64,000 nucleotides of DNA from Arcuatula senhousia (Eukaryota > Mollusca > Bivalvia > Mytilida > Mytilidae): positions 17,502,001 through 17,566,000 of the forward strand of contig OZ020317.1 of the NCBI GenBank assembly GCA_963971305.1, read 5' to 3'. A program made the position numbers and the translations under genes. A model generated the notes under the pieces. The model had not been told where the DNA came from and made no database searches. It worked only from the letters and a program-made list of their open reading frames with translations. Below are positions 41,791 to 52,582 of this stretch, in pieces. Position 1 is the first letter of the stretch, and the number at the start of each line of letters is the position of its first letter.

Positions 41791-42954
41791 TCATAACAGT
41801 GGTTGTTTAACTAAAATATTCTTGATAGCAGGTATTCATACATAGGTAAATCCTGTACTGTTGTTTCATTATTTTTTGTGGGGTACCAATTTTCATGGTT
41901 CTGGTGGGTGGCAGTCAACCAATGCAAAATTTGTCAAAAATAAGAATCTGACAAAGCATAACTTTTATATGGTTCTTTTTAATCTATGAACATGTGCCGG
42001 CTACGAAATTAAAAATCAAATGAAATATATTTTTGGTGAAAACCAGGAAAATTAATTGATACGAAAATAAATGAACTTGTACAAATGTTCAATATGTAAG
42101 TACTGTGGATTTTTTTTTTTTCGTGGGTACCAATTTTCGCAATTTGATGAAAAAAGATCAGTTAGTAGAGTCTTCCATTCGTGGTTCTAAAAACTTAACA
42201 TACAAATCAAAGTTAAATTTCATTTTCGTTTAGGATCAAATTTCATGGATCAAGGCCACACACGAAAACCACGAAATGCTGTTAAAATTTTTAAATTATG
42301 TATGAAAATTTTATAGATTATGTATACAGGTAGATTTAATTTTAAAAAAAAAACCAAACATTTTTATGTATTATTCTTGCTATATAGAATACAATTTTTG
42401 CTCTTGAAAGGGGCGTTGAATTTGCTCTGACTGTACAATGTTTGCATAATATTTCCAATATCCTAAGACCTTGGTTGGTCAGCCTCTTCAAATTCAAAGT
42501 TTTAAGCCTAAACTTCACACTTTGACGACTACCAATGTACACTGTATGTGGAGGACTAACTTCCTTCTACCTTTTGCAAACCCTGCTCCTGCGTTCACAA
42601 TAAACATAGGTTAACGTAAGAAGTGTTGTGGGACCCTAAGTGTGGTAGGTTTATAACCAGCCGAGCTAGGGAAGTACTTATTTGGCTCAAACTACCGAGG
42701 GTTAGGGACGGACCATTTATTTTGAAGGGGGGCTTGGTTTTTTGTTTTGGCCAGAATTTTTTTTTTCACCAAAATATTAATTTTAGAATGCATCACAACA
42801 GAATTTTTATCTTTTGAAGGTGTTCCAACAAAATATTTCTTTCATTATCATCATAATTGTATATAGCAGAAATCCTTTATCAGAATTATTTTCCTTAGTA
42901 ACCCTCTACTGGCAAAATATTTTTTCATCAAACATCATTATGGCCGGACCACGT
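41791..42954. repeat. NDUFB3 5' side with TCGTGGGTACCAATTTTC repeat
   Basis: Diverged copies of TTTTTTGTGGGGTACCAATT (41872) and TTTCGTGGGTACCAATTTTC (42119) with CACGAAAACCACGAAATGC in the opposite direction (42259) indicate a dispersed inverted repeat. No promoter could be located with confidence. The rest is unremarkable. Confidence 0.4.
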
Positions 42955-43650
42955 ACAAAATGTATGTGGATTGGACATATAGTTTTACCCTTGTCCGTCC
43001 GTCCGTACGTACGTCCGTAACACTTTGGTTAAGTTCTTGGTTAAGGTCCATTACTTGGATGCTAGATGTTAGGGGTCAATGATATTTCACCACAAGATGG
43101 GTTTTGGGTAGAGCTACACCACCCACTAGAAATTAGGTCAATGTGACCTATATTTTATGCATGAACGACTTCGGTTAAGTTCTTGGTTAAGGTCCATAAC
43201 TTGGATACTAGATGTTGGGGGGTCAATGATATTTCACCACTAGATGTACCTTGGGTATGAGTAACCTGGGCCAACATCTGTAACCAAATACTTCAAAATG
43301 CTCTAAAATCTTTATTTCTGAATATTTTTCGATGAAATTTGAAAATAACGTGTAAAAGTATAATATCTTATTATTTTTTTTCAATTTTCCAAATAAAAAT
43401 TTATTTCTGTGACCTATATTTAATGCATAAATGACTTTTGTTTAGTTCTTGGTTAAGGTCCATATCTTGAATACTACATGTTAGGGGTCAATAATATTTC
43501 ACTACTCGATGAGTCTTGGTAACATGGCACCACCCACCAGAAATAAGGTCACAGCGACCTATATTTTACACATGAACACTTTTGATCAATTTCTTGGTTA
43601 AGGTCCATATCCCAAGTAATACACATTGAGGGTCAATGATATTTCATGAA
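42955..43650. repeat. Satellite-like tandem array, second locus
   Basis: Four units of about 142-145 bp of the 17495-18030 family start near 43021, 43163, 43430 and 43575. The second unit is interrupted at about 43254-43402 by a fragment of the repeat at 45109-45990 (TGAGTAACCTGGGCCAACAT). A CCGTCCGTCCGTACGTACGT microsatellite precedes the array. Confidence 0.75.
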
Positions 43651-44807
43651 CGGGAGGGCCATCCTGTGGCTCATAGACACATTATCTAGTTTTCAATATA
43701 TTTTTTTCATCAAAAATCATTTTTAAAATATTTTTTTAGGAAAAAAACAAGGCCCCCCTTTCAAGTTAAATGGTGGGTCCCTGGAGTCCTGTCTATGGGA
43801 GGCCGACTTGGTGCTGGTGTGCTGATCCCAGGTGGCAGGGCTACTGCAAATGGTATCAGTGATTTAGCTAGCGCTTGTCATTTTCGTCATTGGCGAAAAG
43901 AATTTTCAGATTATGAAAATTTATCAAACCATTTTCGTCACTTAATTTTTCAAAAGTGTAAAAATTTTCGTCATGAAATTTACGAAAATCGCTTAAAAAA
44001 CTCGTAATTGTCCAAAGTAAACAGTCACTTTCGTCACATTTATCATGCATTCATGAAGCCATTTGATTTATGACCACAAGCTGACCGCCGATCACCGGAT
44101 ATGTTTTGACAATCAATTATGGGGTCATTAAAATCAATAAATTTGGGTGGAGTCACTCATGGCTGAATAATTTGAGAATGACCAATCAGCTATCGGAATA
44201 TATTTAGAACAGGTATTTCAGGTGTCAATCATTATCATTCATGTTTTGACAAACACGTGGTCTAGCATTGGCAAAGACTTAAGTTTTAAACAGAAAAAAC
44301 ACTGATTGTCCAAAGCATGAATGTAACTATTTACTTTTTAGAAAGAATTTAAATCCCAAGACAATAATATTTTTGTACTCACTAGAACCCTACATACATG
44401 TAACAATTATGACAATCAGTTTTGAAATTTAATGCCCACTTTGACAATTTTAGGGGTATTGCCCAGCCCGGGAAAACCCGGGTTTTCTCGGGTGGAAAAA
44501 CCCGGGCGGTCAATACTTTGCCAACCCTGATATTTGTACATTGCATATCAATGAAGTTAATATTGCTAACGTCATTATTCAAAATTTTGAGCGAAACTAG
44601 TCCGAGATTGCTCTGATGTCCTTGGCATTTTTCCAGCAAGCTGGTGCCGTGGGAATTCAGAGCTCCTTCCATATCAAAAACACAGGATTTAGCACAACAG
44701 TTCTCTTGTGCACTTCCAAGATAAATTAAGCAACTGTATCATCATTGTTGCATATATATTTTGGTCTCAAATGAAACATTTGGTTATTAAGAATAATAAA
44801 CTGTTAA
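43651..44807. other. No gene; CCCGGG-rich hairpin near 44465
   Basis: Open frames are short and unrecognised. At 44465-44512 several CCCGGG blocks (CCCGGGAAAACCCGGG, then CTCGGGTGGAAAAACCCGGG) can fold into alternative hairpins. From 43880 to 44040 there are TTTTCGTCA(T/C) repeats. Confidence 0.4.
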
Positions 44808-45108
44808 CACAGAAACATGTCTCACCTGTCGCGACTGGACACAGTATAAAATGAAGTAAAAATCCTCCTTAAACTGATCTAAACTGATGCTTAAGCAGCT
44901 GCATACCAAATATAAATGGTGAACCATAACTGCTTATATAAAACACTCATGACATAAGTAAATTAAAAGTTAAAAAGCGTAAAATCTCAAAGTCAGTCGA
45001 CTGTGACTGCAGGATCATACAGATAAAATACTTTTGAAATTGATCTGTACTGATGCTAATGCAAGTACATACCCAATATCAATGATGTACCATAACTGCT
45101 TAATGTGT
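44808..45108 (+). repeat. TGTCTCGCC-family element, copy 3 (truncated)
   Basis: ACATGTCTCACCTGTCGCGA and the following units match 22964-23200 (AAAAATCCTCCTTAAACTGA, GCATACCAAATATAAATGGT). The GC-rich tail and terminal GGCGAGACA are missing. Confidence 0.65.
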
Positions 45109-45990
45109 AAAAGTATAGTATCTTATTGTTTATTTTCGATTTTCCAAACAAAAATTCGTAAATTTTAATTTCGAGGCAATTTTCGATTTTTAGGTGACTA
45201 AAATGTGTAACCCGTTGAAAAGTGGAAATACTCGATTTGCACATCCAAAACACTTATAATACGAAAAAGTGGAGATAATAATTGAAGATATGGATAAAAA
45301 TGATATAATAGGCCATGAGTTGGTCTAAAATGTATTCGATTTTTCGTTTTAAAGCTATTTTCATACATTTTTACGGACCCGGGCCGCCGACCAGTGGCCC
45401 GGGTAGAGATAAAAGAAGTAATACAGTACTGACATAAAACAATTTTATTTATAATACTTTGGATTTATTTCATTGAATTAAAATATCTAGAAAACAATAA
45501 CAAATCGTTGATAACAAAAATATACTCATATTTCGATAGTTAGAACATAAAATATATCGGTTAGGCTGGTCATATTTTAGCAACACCCGTGTCATACCAT
45601 TTCGACAATCAGGTTGATAAAAAAATGAAAATTTATCACTTTTAAAGCAATATTTTACTGTAATGCTAGTTAAAACATGTACTTTTCCGTCACCGATGTA
45701 TATCATATCATCGTTAATATAAATAAGTTCTTGTTAGATCCAAAGGTCTTTTATAGGAGAAAATATGAATTTTCCACTTTTCCTTGGGTTACACATTTTA
45801 GTCACCTAAAAATCGAAAATGGTCTCGAAATTAAAATGTTTAAATTTTTATTTGGAAAATTGAAAAAAAAAAAAAAAAAATTATACTTTTACTCGTTATT
45901 TTCAAATTTCATTGAAAAATATTCAGAAATAAACATTTTAGAGCATTTTGAAGTATTTGGTTAGCGGATGTTGGCCCAGGTTACTCATTT
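45109..45990. repeat. Inverted-repeat element, two arms of about 125 bp
   Basis: TTTTTAGGTGACTAAAATGT with flanks at 45187-45210 is inverted at 45790-45815 (ACATTTTAGTCACCTAAAAA). The matching arms extend to about 45109 and 45895. The right side continues to a GGTTACTCATTTTAGTCACC end that the left copy has lost. A fragment lies in the array at 43254-43402. A GACCCGGGCCGCCGACC-type GC patch is at 45376-45404. Confidence 0.6.
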
Positions 45991-46889
45991 TAGTCACCAC
46001 TGTTATACATGTTATATACTGTATTGTAAAAATAAGAGCAAGCACAGCTCTACAGCAAGTTCCCACAAAAAATTAGCCTAATGCTGATATTGATTTTTTT
46101 TCTTCCGGAAATGCTTTACATAGTTAATACTTTTTCGCCCCAAGTACCTCGTCCCAAACTGAACGTTCTAGAAAATGAACTACTCAAAATAAAAAATAAC
46201 AACTTATTTGACTACTTCGATCAAAATCAAACCGTTTATTCGTTCATAAAAACTATGTTAAGACATAGACGCTTAATATTTAAGGCATTGTGTCTTCAGC
46301 CCAAAATAATGATCAATAATCAATCAAAACATTTCATTCGGGTGACCCAAAAAACGCACATCGCTCGTTTTTAGGAAGAGATCACAACGATTAACATTTT
46401 CATCAAAAGTGTTCACGTCTTTTCGGGAATGGGATCTTTCTGATGTTTTATTCTAAATTTTAACAAATTTTATTCCAAAATTGATACGCGGAACTCCGTT
46501 ATATGAGGGCAAAAACGAGTATCCATCTGTGCTTTTTCATGTATGGTCTGTATAGCTATAGGGGAAGTCTTTTTCAACTCAAAATCTATTTGAGATACAA
46601 AACTGATACACTTATATTAAGCTGCATGTGCTGTGCACGCATCTGGGCAATGCCTATCTCATATTGATACGCTCCCGGAGCAATAATGGTAGAAATGACA
46701 ATATTCTAGTTGTACTATGGGCTCAATTTTCCTTCAACGTCCGGTAAACCACGTGCGATTTCCCGGACTTTCTGTGTCTTTATAACGCATTTTTCTTTGA
46801 AATTTCCTGGCGTCATCAAGCGCATATGTGACCCACGAGAAAAGCTAGTTTGTTTTTATTTTCGAATATATTTTTTTAGAATAGACATC
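45991..46889. other. No gene recognised
   Basis: A 97-codon plus-strand frame at 46081-46374 starts with a hydrophobic MLILIFFLPEMLYIV and ends in basic residues; it matches nothing I know and has no visible context. The rest is AT-rich. Confidence 0.3.
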
Positions 46890-46896
46890 GCATTAT

Positions 46897-47754
46897 CAGA
46901 CATGTTAACTCTCCCGTTTTCACCGGGAGACTCCCGGTTTCAAGACTCTATCTCCCGCCTCCCGATTTGTGCCTAAAATCTCCCGGTTACCGATTTTCTA
47001 TTAAAAAAAATAAATTGTCTATAGAAAAGTCACGAAAATCGTCATTTTGATTTTCCTTGGGGGCAGTGTTTATAGAAAGATCATATGCAATTAATTACTT
47101 GTTGATTTATTAATAAGTGATTCCACCTGTCACCCCAGGCTAATTAACGAAGCCATATCAAGCTTTCAGTGTTAATTGTCAAATTGACAAGGTATAACCC
47201 CTAATTAGACACCTTACACATCGATCATTGCCGACATGACAGGCAATTATGTGAAGTTGAGTTATGTCCCTTTAAAAAAAGGTAAATTTGATTATTGGAT
47301 ATTTTTCCAATATACTTTAGTTTTTTTACTTTAAATTATGCAAAGAAATATATAACATTTGGATTAATGGAACAATTTTGAAACATTTTACCAGTAAAAA
47401 TATTATTTTTGTACTTTTATTTTATTATATTTACCTTAGTTATCAAATACAATTTTACAAGCACTTTTATATACAAAAATGTAATGGTGAAAAACTCAAA
47501 GATTTATGATTCTGCTGAAAAATATGGTAGAATTATTACTAAAAATAAGAAACTTATGATCTGCTGATAATGTCAGTCTAAATAAAAGACATGCATAACA
47601 GCAAAAATGCTTAAAAAATCCTGGTATTAATTAAAATTTGCAATCATTTTGCGGTTTTAAATGACACTCCGGTATGTCGATAAAAATCTCCCTGAGAGGT
47701 TGTCTGAAAAGTTAAAAATCTCCCTGAGAGGCCCTCTGAAAAGTTAACATGTCT
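46897..47754. mobile_element. TIR element with CTCCCGG-rich ends
   Basis: CAGACATGTTAAC (46897) and GTTAACATGTCTG (47743-47755) are inverted and flanked by GCATTAT on both sides (46890-46896 and 47755-47761, sharing a base with the TIR). Inside the left end lie TCTCCCG/CCGGGAG repeats; inside the right end AAATCTCCCTGAGAGG occurs twice. The class is uncertain because the duplication length is 6 or 7. No coding frame. Confidence 0.65.
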
Positions 47755-47761
47755 GCATTAT

Positions 47762-48779
47762 AAACATTTTCAACAATTATTTATGCTTATAAAATAATTT
47801 TAGATACGTTTTAACTTCGGGAGCGTCACAGGTTAAAAACCTGCCTCATATTAAAGTAAAGGAGAATCGCTCTATAAATTAAACATGTTAAAATACCTTA
47901 TTATCGTATTTGTGTAGTACTAGTAGTATTTGTGTATGATTTGAAATCTCAAGTAGACATATTTAGTGCTACTGGTCCTTGTTGACGTGCTTCTACGGTA
48001 GTAATCTCCAATTTACATCGGAAACCAGACATTTATGACCTTCAAGATTAGTAGTGGCTTCCCAGTATCGTGCAAACAAGGTAAATAATTCACACTTCCG
48101 GTTCTTCATTATGTTCATAATAAAATCCCATAGGTGGTGGAAAATCTTGAATAATTTATTCACTAAACATTATCTTATTTCAAAAATAGTTTTAAGGTTT
48201 GCTTCTCTATCTTAAAGTAATTAAAAATGGATGAAGTTGCATATATTTTCAAGAATATGGACTAACGATCAAAATAAGCAAGAAAAAAAATGTAGGTCCA
48301 CGTGCTTCTTCTTTAATGTGTAAATCCTCCACTGTCTGGAGCGTTCACTGGTAATAGTGAAAAACTGTTAGGCTATTGATGTATATAGTAAGCAGTAAGC
48401 AACGGTGTGCAAGCTAAAACAAGATTTGGTGCTGTCCAGTATTTTATCGGTTCAAGTCCTAAGGTCACAATCATATCCGAATACTGGAGTGGATTGTATA
48501 ACCGTCTATATCCCATAACCCACCACCGTATACTACATAGGATCTGTAGGTCTACATCCACAAAAAAAGTTCATGCAGCAACACATAGCGTAGAGCAGGA
48601 TATTTACAAAAGCAGGTTAAATGTCTCTAGTCTATTGTGCATTAAAATTAGTAAAGAAAAAGAAGAAAAATTTCTAATAAAAAGTAAAAATATGACGAAT
48701 AATCCATCAGAGAACTCATCAAGGTTAGTTAAAGTCCTACAATGGACTAATATAAGGGATAGATGGATATAAATTTGAT
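47762..48779. other. No recognised gene; one unassigned frame
   Basis: The plus-strand frame 48407-48772 (121 codons, ending RLVKVLQWTNIRDRWI) has mixed composition and no family I recognise. It could be the end of an old element or chance. The sequence around it is AT-rich. Confidence 0.3.
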
Positions 48780-48905
48780 CAATAACTACTCATAACTATA
48801 TATAAATGTAATATCAATAATTATATATTATATAATATATTACTATAAAAGAAAACTATGGACCCATCATTGACTAATATTCACTCGTTAGTAACAATAC
48901 AATGT

Positions 48906-51296
48906 TCATATAGCACTTAGATTCAGCACTCTACACCTCTCTCTGTGCAGAGCAAACATCAGTCCTCTTGATAATGTCTCTACTATTGCACAAGATTTCT
49001 CATTTTGTAGCATCAGTGGCACTTTTGGGTTAGTCACATCTAGCAGAATTTGTAAAAGTTTATCTTCTCTGATTTCTTGCACATTGTCATAGAAGTAATT
49101 CATACATATAAGTTCCTTTTTCAAATGATTAATAAAGGGAGTTCTCACATCCTCCAGTTCTGGACATCTGATGACGAAATGGCTTATATCCTCGTCTTCT
49201 GTTTTACATAGTGGACACAACGGACTTATCTTATGTTGGGTAAACTTGCTTTTTGTAGATTGTAGGGTGTAAACTCCACATAGCAGTCTAGCTTTTATAT
49301 TGGCTTTCTTTATAGAGATCTGATCCATACCACAGGCTTTCCACACATTATGGATTTTACCAATTGTCATAGTTTTGTAACTCAGATATTTTATAGACGA
49401 TTTTCCAACTGTCATTTGGCTGATTTTATCAGACCAGTGGTTTTCGATGTTTCTTTTGACCATAGATTTCCATACTACTTTACTTACGGTAGTCTCAAGC
49501 AGATCAAACACAGAGTCCAGATTATAAAAATTTAATAATTTTGAGGCATATATAAACCAACTATGTGAGTCATTATCTTTCACCAATAGTTGACGAATGG
49601 CTATTTCCTTTTCAATATTATCCTGAAAAAGTATACTTCCTAGGTTGACAAGGATGAGATAATGGACGAAAGCTTCAATTGGCAGTTGCCCTGCAAGAAT
49701 ATAAACTGCAGCATCCGCTGTACGTTCAGGTAAGTTCATAATCGACTTTAGTTGCTTTTTGTGAAATATATTCAGTTCGCTTATGTCCCTATTGGATAGA
49801 ACCACAGAATCTAAACCAAAGAGAAGTCTTGGACGGACGTAAGTGTTCCACAATTTAATGCCTACACATGGGTTTACGCCATTGTATCCATGTAACCCAG
49901 CTCCCATCAGCGCATAGGATGTGCGTCTAGCTAGTTTGATTTTATCTTTAACTAAAAGTTTAGCATCATTACTACGATGTATTCCTATATGTGTATATTC
50001 CTTAACAACCTCAAGACTTTTGTTGTTTAAATATAGTTCATCACATAAAACTTCAGACCTCTTTTTATTAAAGATCATGACTTTACTTTTATTTTCACTA
50101 AGAAAATATCTCTCACGGTTGGCATAAAATTCCTGCATATTTAACATTACTTGTAGTTCTTGTACATTTTCACTGAGCAAAAGAACATCGTCAGCACATG
50201 TTGGTGAGCCAATATGTATGGAGCCAATTCGCATACCCAAATGTTTATCCTCATACCAATCTAATAGTGGATTTATAAACATCTTATATAACGTAGGTGA
50301 AAGAATTCCACCCTGGCGAACTCCTTGATCTTCAGAGAAAGGTGTTGAAAAAGTATTTTCCCATTTCACCTTAGAATTCAAATTTTGATACCATTTATTG
50401 ATTATTTGCCAGTCTCTACCAACTATACCAGTTTCATATGCCTTACAGAGGAGGGAGTCATGCCAGACTACGTCGAAAGCTTTTGAGGCATCAATATAGG
50501 CTGCATAAACTTTACTTCCATTGTCCTTGGCATCATTGATTGCCTCTGACAATATGAGAGCTGCATTCGTAGGTGAGACATTTCTCGTGAATCCACGTTG
50601 AAGTTTATTCTGAGTTTCATTTAAAACAGGTTGAATCTTCTCTAGGAATAAGAATTCGAAAACTTTACCTATTATACTACATACAGTAATTCTACGATAC
50701 GAGTTCGGATCTTCTAGAGGTTTATTGTTCTTTTTATATATCGGTGTAATAATTCCAGATTTGAAGCTACTTGGAATGTTGCAGTCTTCCCAAATTCTTT
50801 CAAAAATACAAGATAACGCTTTAACAACTTGGTCACCACCATACTTTAAATGTTCACTCGTCAGTGCCTGCTCATCAGGAGCTTTCCCCATTCTCAGGTT
50901 TTGTATAGTCTTTAACACATCAGATTCATCAGCAAAGTCTTCAAAGCTATTTACCATCATTTCTTTGGTATACTCAAAAATGCTTTGTATCTTAGTTTTC
51001 ATTTCATATTTATATCCATCATCAAATAACTCACTTTCAGTTGATTTGCTAAGATTTTCAAAATAAGAAGCCCAGCCTTTTCTAATATCATCACTCGTTT
51101 CTAAAGATACATCATCTATGATAAGCTTAGACAGTTTCTTCATATTTCCATTGCGCTGCATATTAATCAATTTATGATAAAGTTTCTGATCAGTCGAGGA
51201 CGACATCATTATATCATTATATATTTTATATTTACGAGTCGCTTCCAGCTGCCGTTGCCCTTTACGGAAGTTTTTCTTCGCAAGCTTACTTCTCAT
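48906..51296 (-). CDS. LINE-2 ORF2, reverse transcriptase and C-terminal domain (796-codon open frame)
   Basis: The RT motifs appear in order: MGKAPDEQALTSEHLKYGG, FKSGIITPIYKKNNKPLED, SYRRITVCSIIGKVFE, LQRGFTRNVSP, AYIDASKAFDVVWHDSLLCK, DQGVRQGGILSPTLYKMFIN, and the active site CADDVLLLS (codons at 50187-50198). A thumb with YVRPRLLFGLDSVVLSNRD and LPERTADAAVYILAGQLP follows, and near the C-terminus a knuckle, CPLCKTEDEDISHFVIRCPE. The open frame has no stop over 796 codons, so the copy is young. The first Met (51296) is not the real start; the endonuclease lies in the next frame upstream after one indel. The product would work at the target DNA in target-primed reverse transcription. Confidence 0.92.
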   Translation of the reverse strand: MRSKLAKKNFRKGQRQLEATRKYKIYNDIMMSSSTDQKLYHKLINMQRNGNMKKLSKLIIDDVSLETSDDIRKGWASYFENLSKSTESELFDDGYKYEMKTKIQSIFEYTKEMMVNSFEDFADESDVLKTIQNLRMGKAPDEQALTSEHLKYGGDQVVKALSCIFERIWEDCNIPSSFKSGIITPIYKKNNKPLEDPNSYRRITVCSIIGKVFEFLFLEKIQPVLNETQNKLQRGFTRNVSPTNAALILSEAINDAKDNGSKVYAAYIDASKAFDVVWHDSLLCKAYETGIVGRDWQIINKWYQNLNSKVKWENTFSTPFSEDQGVRQGGILSPTLYKMFINPLLDWYEDKHLGMRIGSIHIGSPTCADDVLLLSENVQELQVMLNMQEFYANRERYFLSENKSKVMIFNKKRSEVLCDELYLNNKSLEVVKEYTHIGIHRSNDAKLLVKDKIKLARRTSYALMGAGLHGYNGVNPCVGIKLWNTYVRPRLLFGLDSVVLSNRDISELNIFHKKQLKSIMNLPERTADAAVYILAGQLPIEAFVHYLILVNLGSILFQDNIEKEIAIRQLLVKDNDSHSWFIYASKLLNFYNLDSVFDLLETTVSKVVWKSMVKRNIENHWSDKISQMTVGKSSIKYLSYKTMTIGKIHNVWKACGMDQISIKKANIKARLLCGVYTLQSTKSKFTQHKISPLCPLCKTEDEDISHFVIRCPELEDVRTPFINHLKKELICMNYFYDNVQEIREDKLLQILLDVTNPKVPLMLQNEKSCAIVETLSRGLMFALHRERCRVLNLSAI

Positions 51297-52582
51297 CCAG
51301 AGTTCATTACTATTACCGATTTTGGACCATTGTCAATCTTAAACAGCCAATATGCATGCTTGCTTTCCTTACAAAGACTGAGTACATGAGGCGACCAGTG
51401 CTTATTCGTTGATTTTCGTTTAATTGCTGGTTTGGTGTTTATACTAGAAGCCTTTTCTGCACAATTGACCAATAAAGTCGATATACATTCAATTTGATTG
51501 TCAATATCACCTTCTTTAAAGTTTATCCTACTTAGTTCATCACATACCAACTTTTGATATCCCTCAATATCACATTTCGACCAGTTTATTCTACGCTTGG
51601 TCTGTGGGACATCTGTATCTACTTCTGATGCATTGCTCACAGTATTTGGAACGGGATATTCCACATTTATGGTTGCTGTAACGGGAACATGAGTAGAAAG
51701 GTTGGATCCAGTTTGATCCCTGATAACCACAGACGTAAAACAGTCTTCGTATCCCTTTTTAATCAAGACATAGTCAATTTGTGAATTGTCAATATCATTA
51801 TGATGGAAAAAAGTACTCTTCATAGGATATCGAGTTGGAGCTTCCAATTTAAGATCGAGAAGTGCTGATTTAAATAATTTATCCCTAGATGTCTCTCGCT
51901 TTCGGATTAAGGAGGCGTTTAAATCACCTAAGATAATTACTAAAAATATTGAATATTTTTGAAGGATTTCAGCTAATTCATCTATACATTTCTCATAGCA
52001 CAAATCGTGTTCCTTACTACCAGTACTGGGCATATAAGTTGATACCAAACAAAGAGGATTTGGCTTACAGTCTAAAGTCATGACGCATATTCTTTCGCAA
52101 CCATCGGGTTGTACAGTAATGAATTGATCAAGGCTTTTTTTCCAGAAAAATCCACAGCCACCCCACCCTCTTATTCTATGACGATTTGAGACTGGTTCGT
52201 ATTCATCTGTACATTTAATAAAGCAGTAACAGTCATTTCTGTCAGCTATTGATTCCGCGTGTATTTTCTCATAAGACCATAACCAATGTTCCTGAACAGA
52301 GAGGATATCAATTTCTTTTAATAATTCGGAAATGTAAACTGTGTTTGTTGAGATGTTCTCGACATTAAAGGTGGCAAGACGTAGTGTTGATTGCCGTATT
52401 GGCGTAGATGTGGAGGAAATCTGGTGTCCATTACATTGGGAGAAGGATAAAATGGCCTGACCATTGTCTGTGGTGGAAAGGGGGTTCTCGTTGGCATCAT
52501 AAACAGGGGTTGCGCTTGTAGACTTGCCTGTTTCTTTCTGCGTCTGGGAGGTTTCTTCTTCTTTCTGCCTTTGTCTAAAAAA
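51293..52582 (-). CDS. LINE-2 ORF2, APE endonuclease domain (no AUG; opens at the slippery site)
   Basis: The frame is open from 52585 down to 51293. It has LRLATFNVENIS and IDILSVQEHWLWSYEK (first endonuclease motifs), RIRGWGGCGFFW, VSTYMPSTGS, LVIILGDLNASL, NSQIDYVLI and NLSTHVPVTATI. The first in-frame AUG is at 52081, behind the NV-EN and QEHWL motifs, so starting there would lose catalytic residues. The frame overlaps ORF1 by about 260 bases in the -1 register and opens two codons before the heptamer TTTTTTA. The stop at 51293 comes from a one-base indel near 51330, after which the RT frame continues. Confidence 0.88.
   Translation of the reverse strand, partial: FFRQRQKEEETSQTQKETGKSTSATPVYDANENPLSTTDNGQAILSFSQCNGHQISSTSTPIRQSTLRLATFNVENISTNTVYISELLKEIDILSVQEHWLWSYEKIHAESIADRNDCYCFIKCTDEYEPVSNRHRIRGWGGCGFFWKKSLDQFITVQPDGCERICVMTLDCKPNPLCLVSTYMPSTGSKEHDLCYEKCIDELAEILQKYSIFLVIILGDLNASLIRKRETSRDKLFKSALLDLKLEAPTRYPMKSTFFHHNDIDNSQIDYVLIKKGYEDCFTSVVIRDQTGSNLSTHVPVTATINVEYPVPNTVSNASEVDTDVPQTKRRINWSKCDIEGYQKLVCDELSRINFKEGDIDNQIECISTLLVNCAEKASSINTKPAIKRKSTNKHWSPHVLSLCKESKHAYWLFKIDNGPKSVIVMNSG

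Noticed and set aside
46081..46374. Possible small membrane protein gene
   Set aside because: One hydrophobic start and nothing else: no family, splice context or repeat of the frame. Kept only as an unassigned frame in the region entry.
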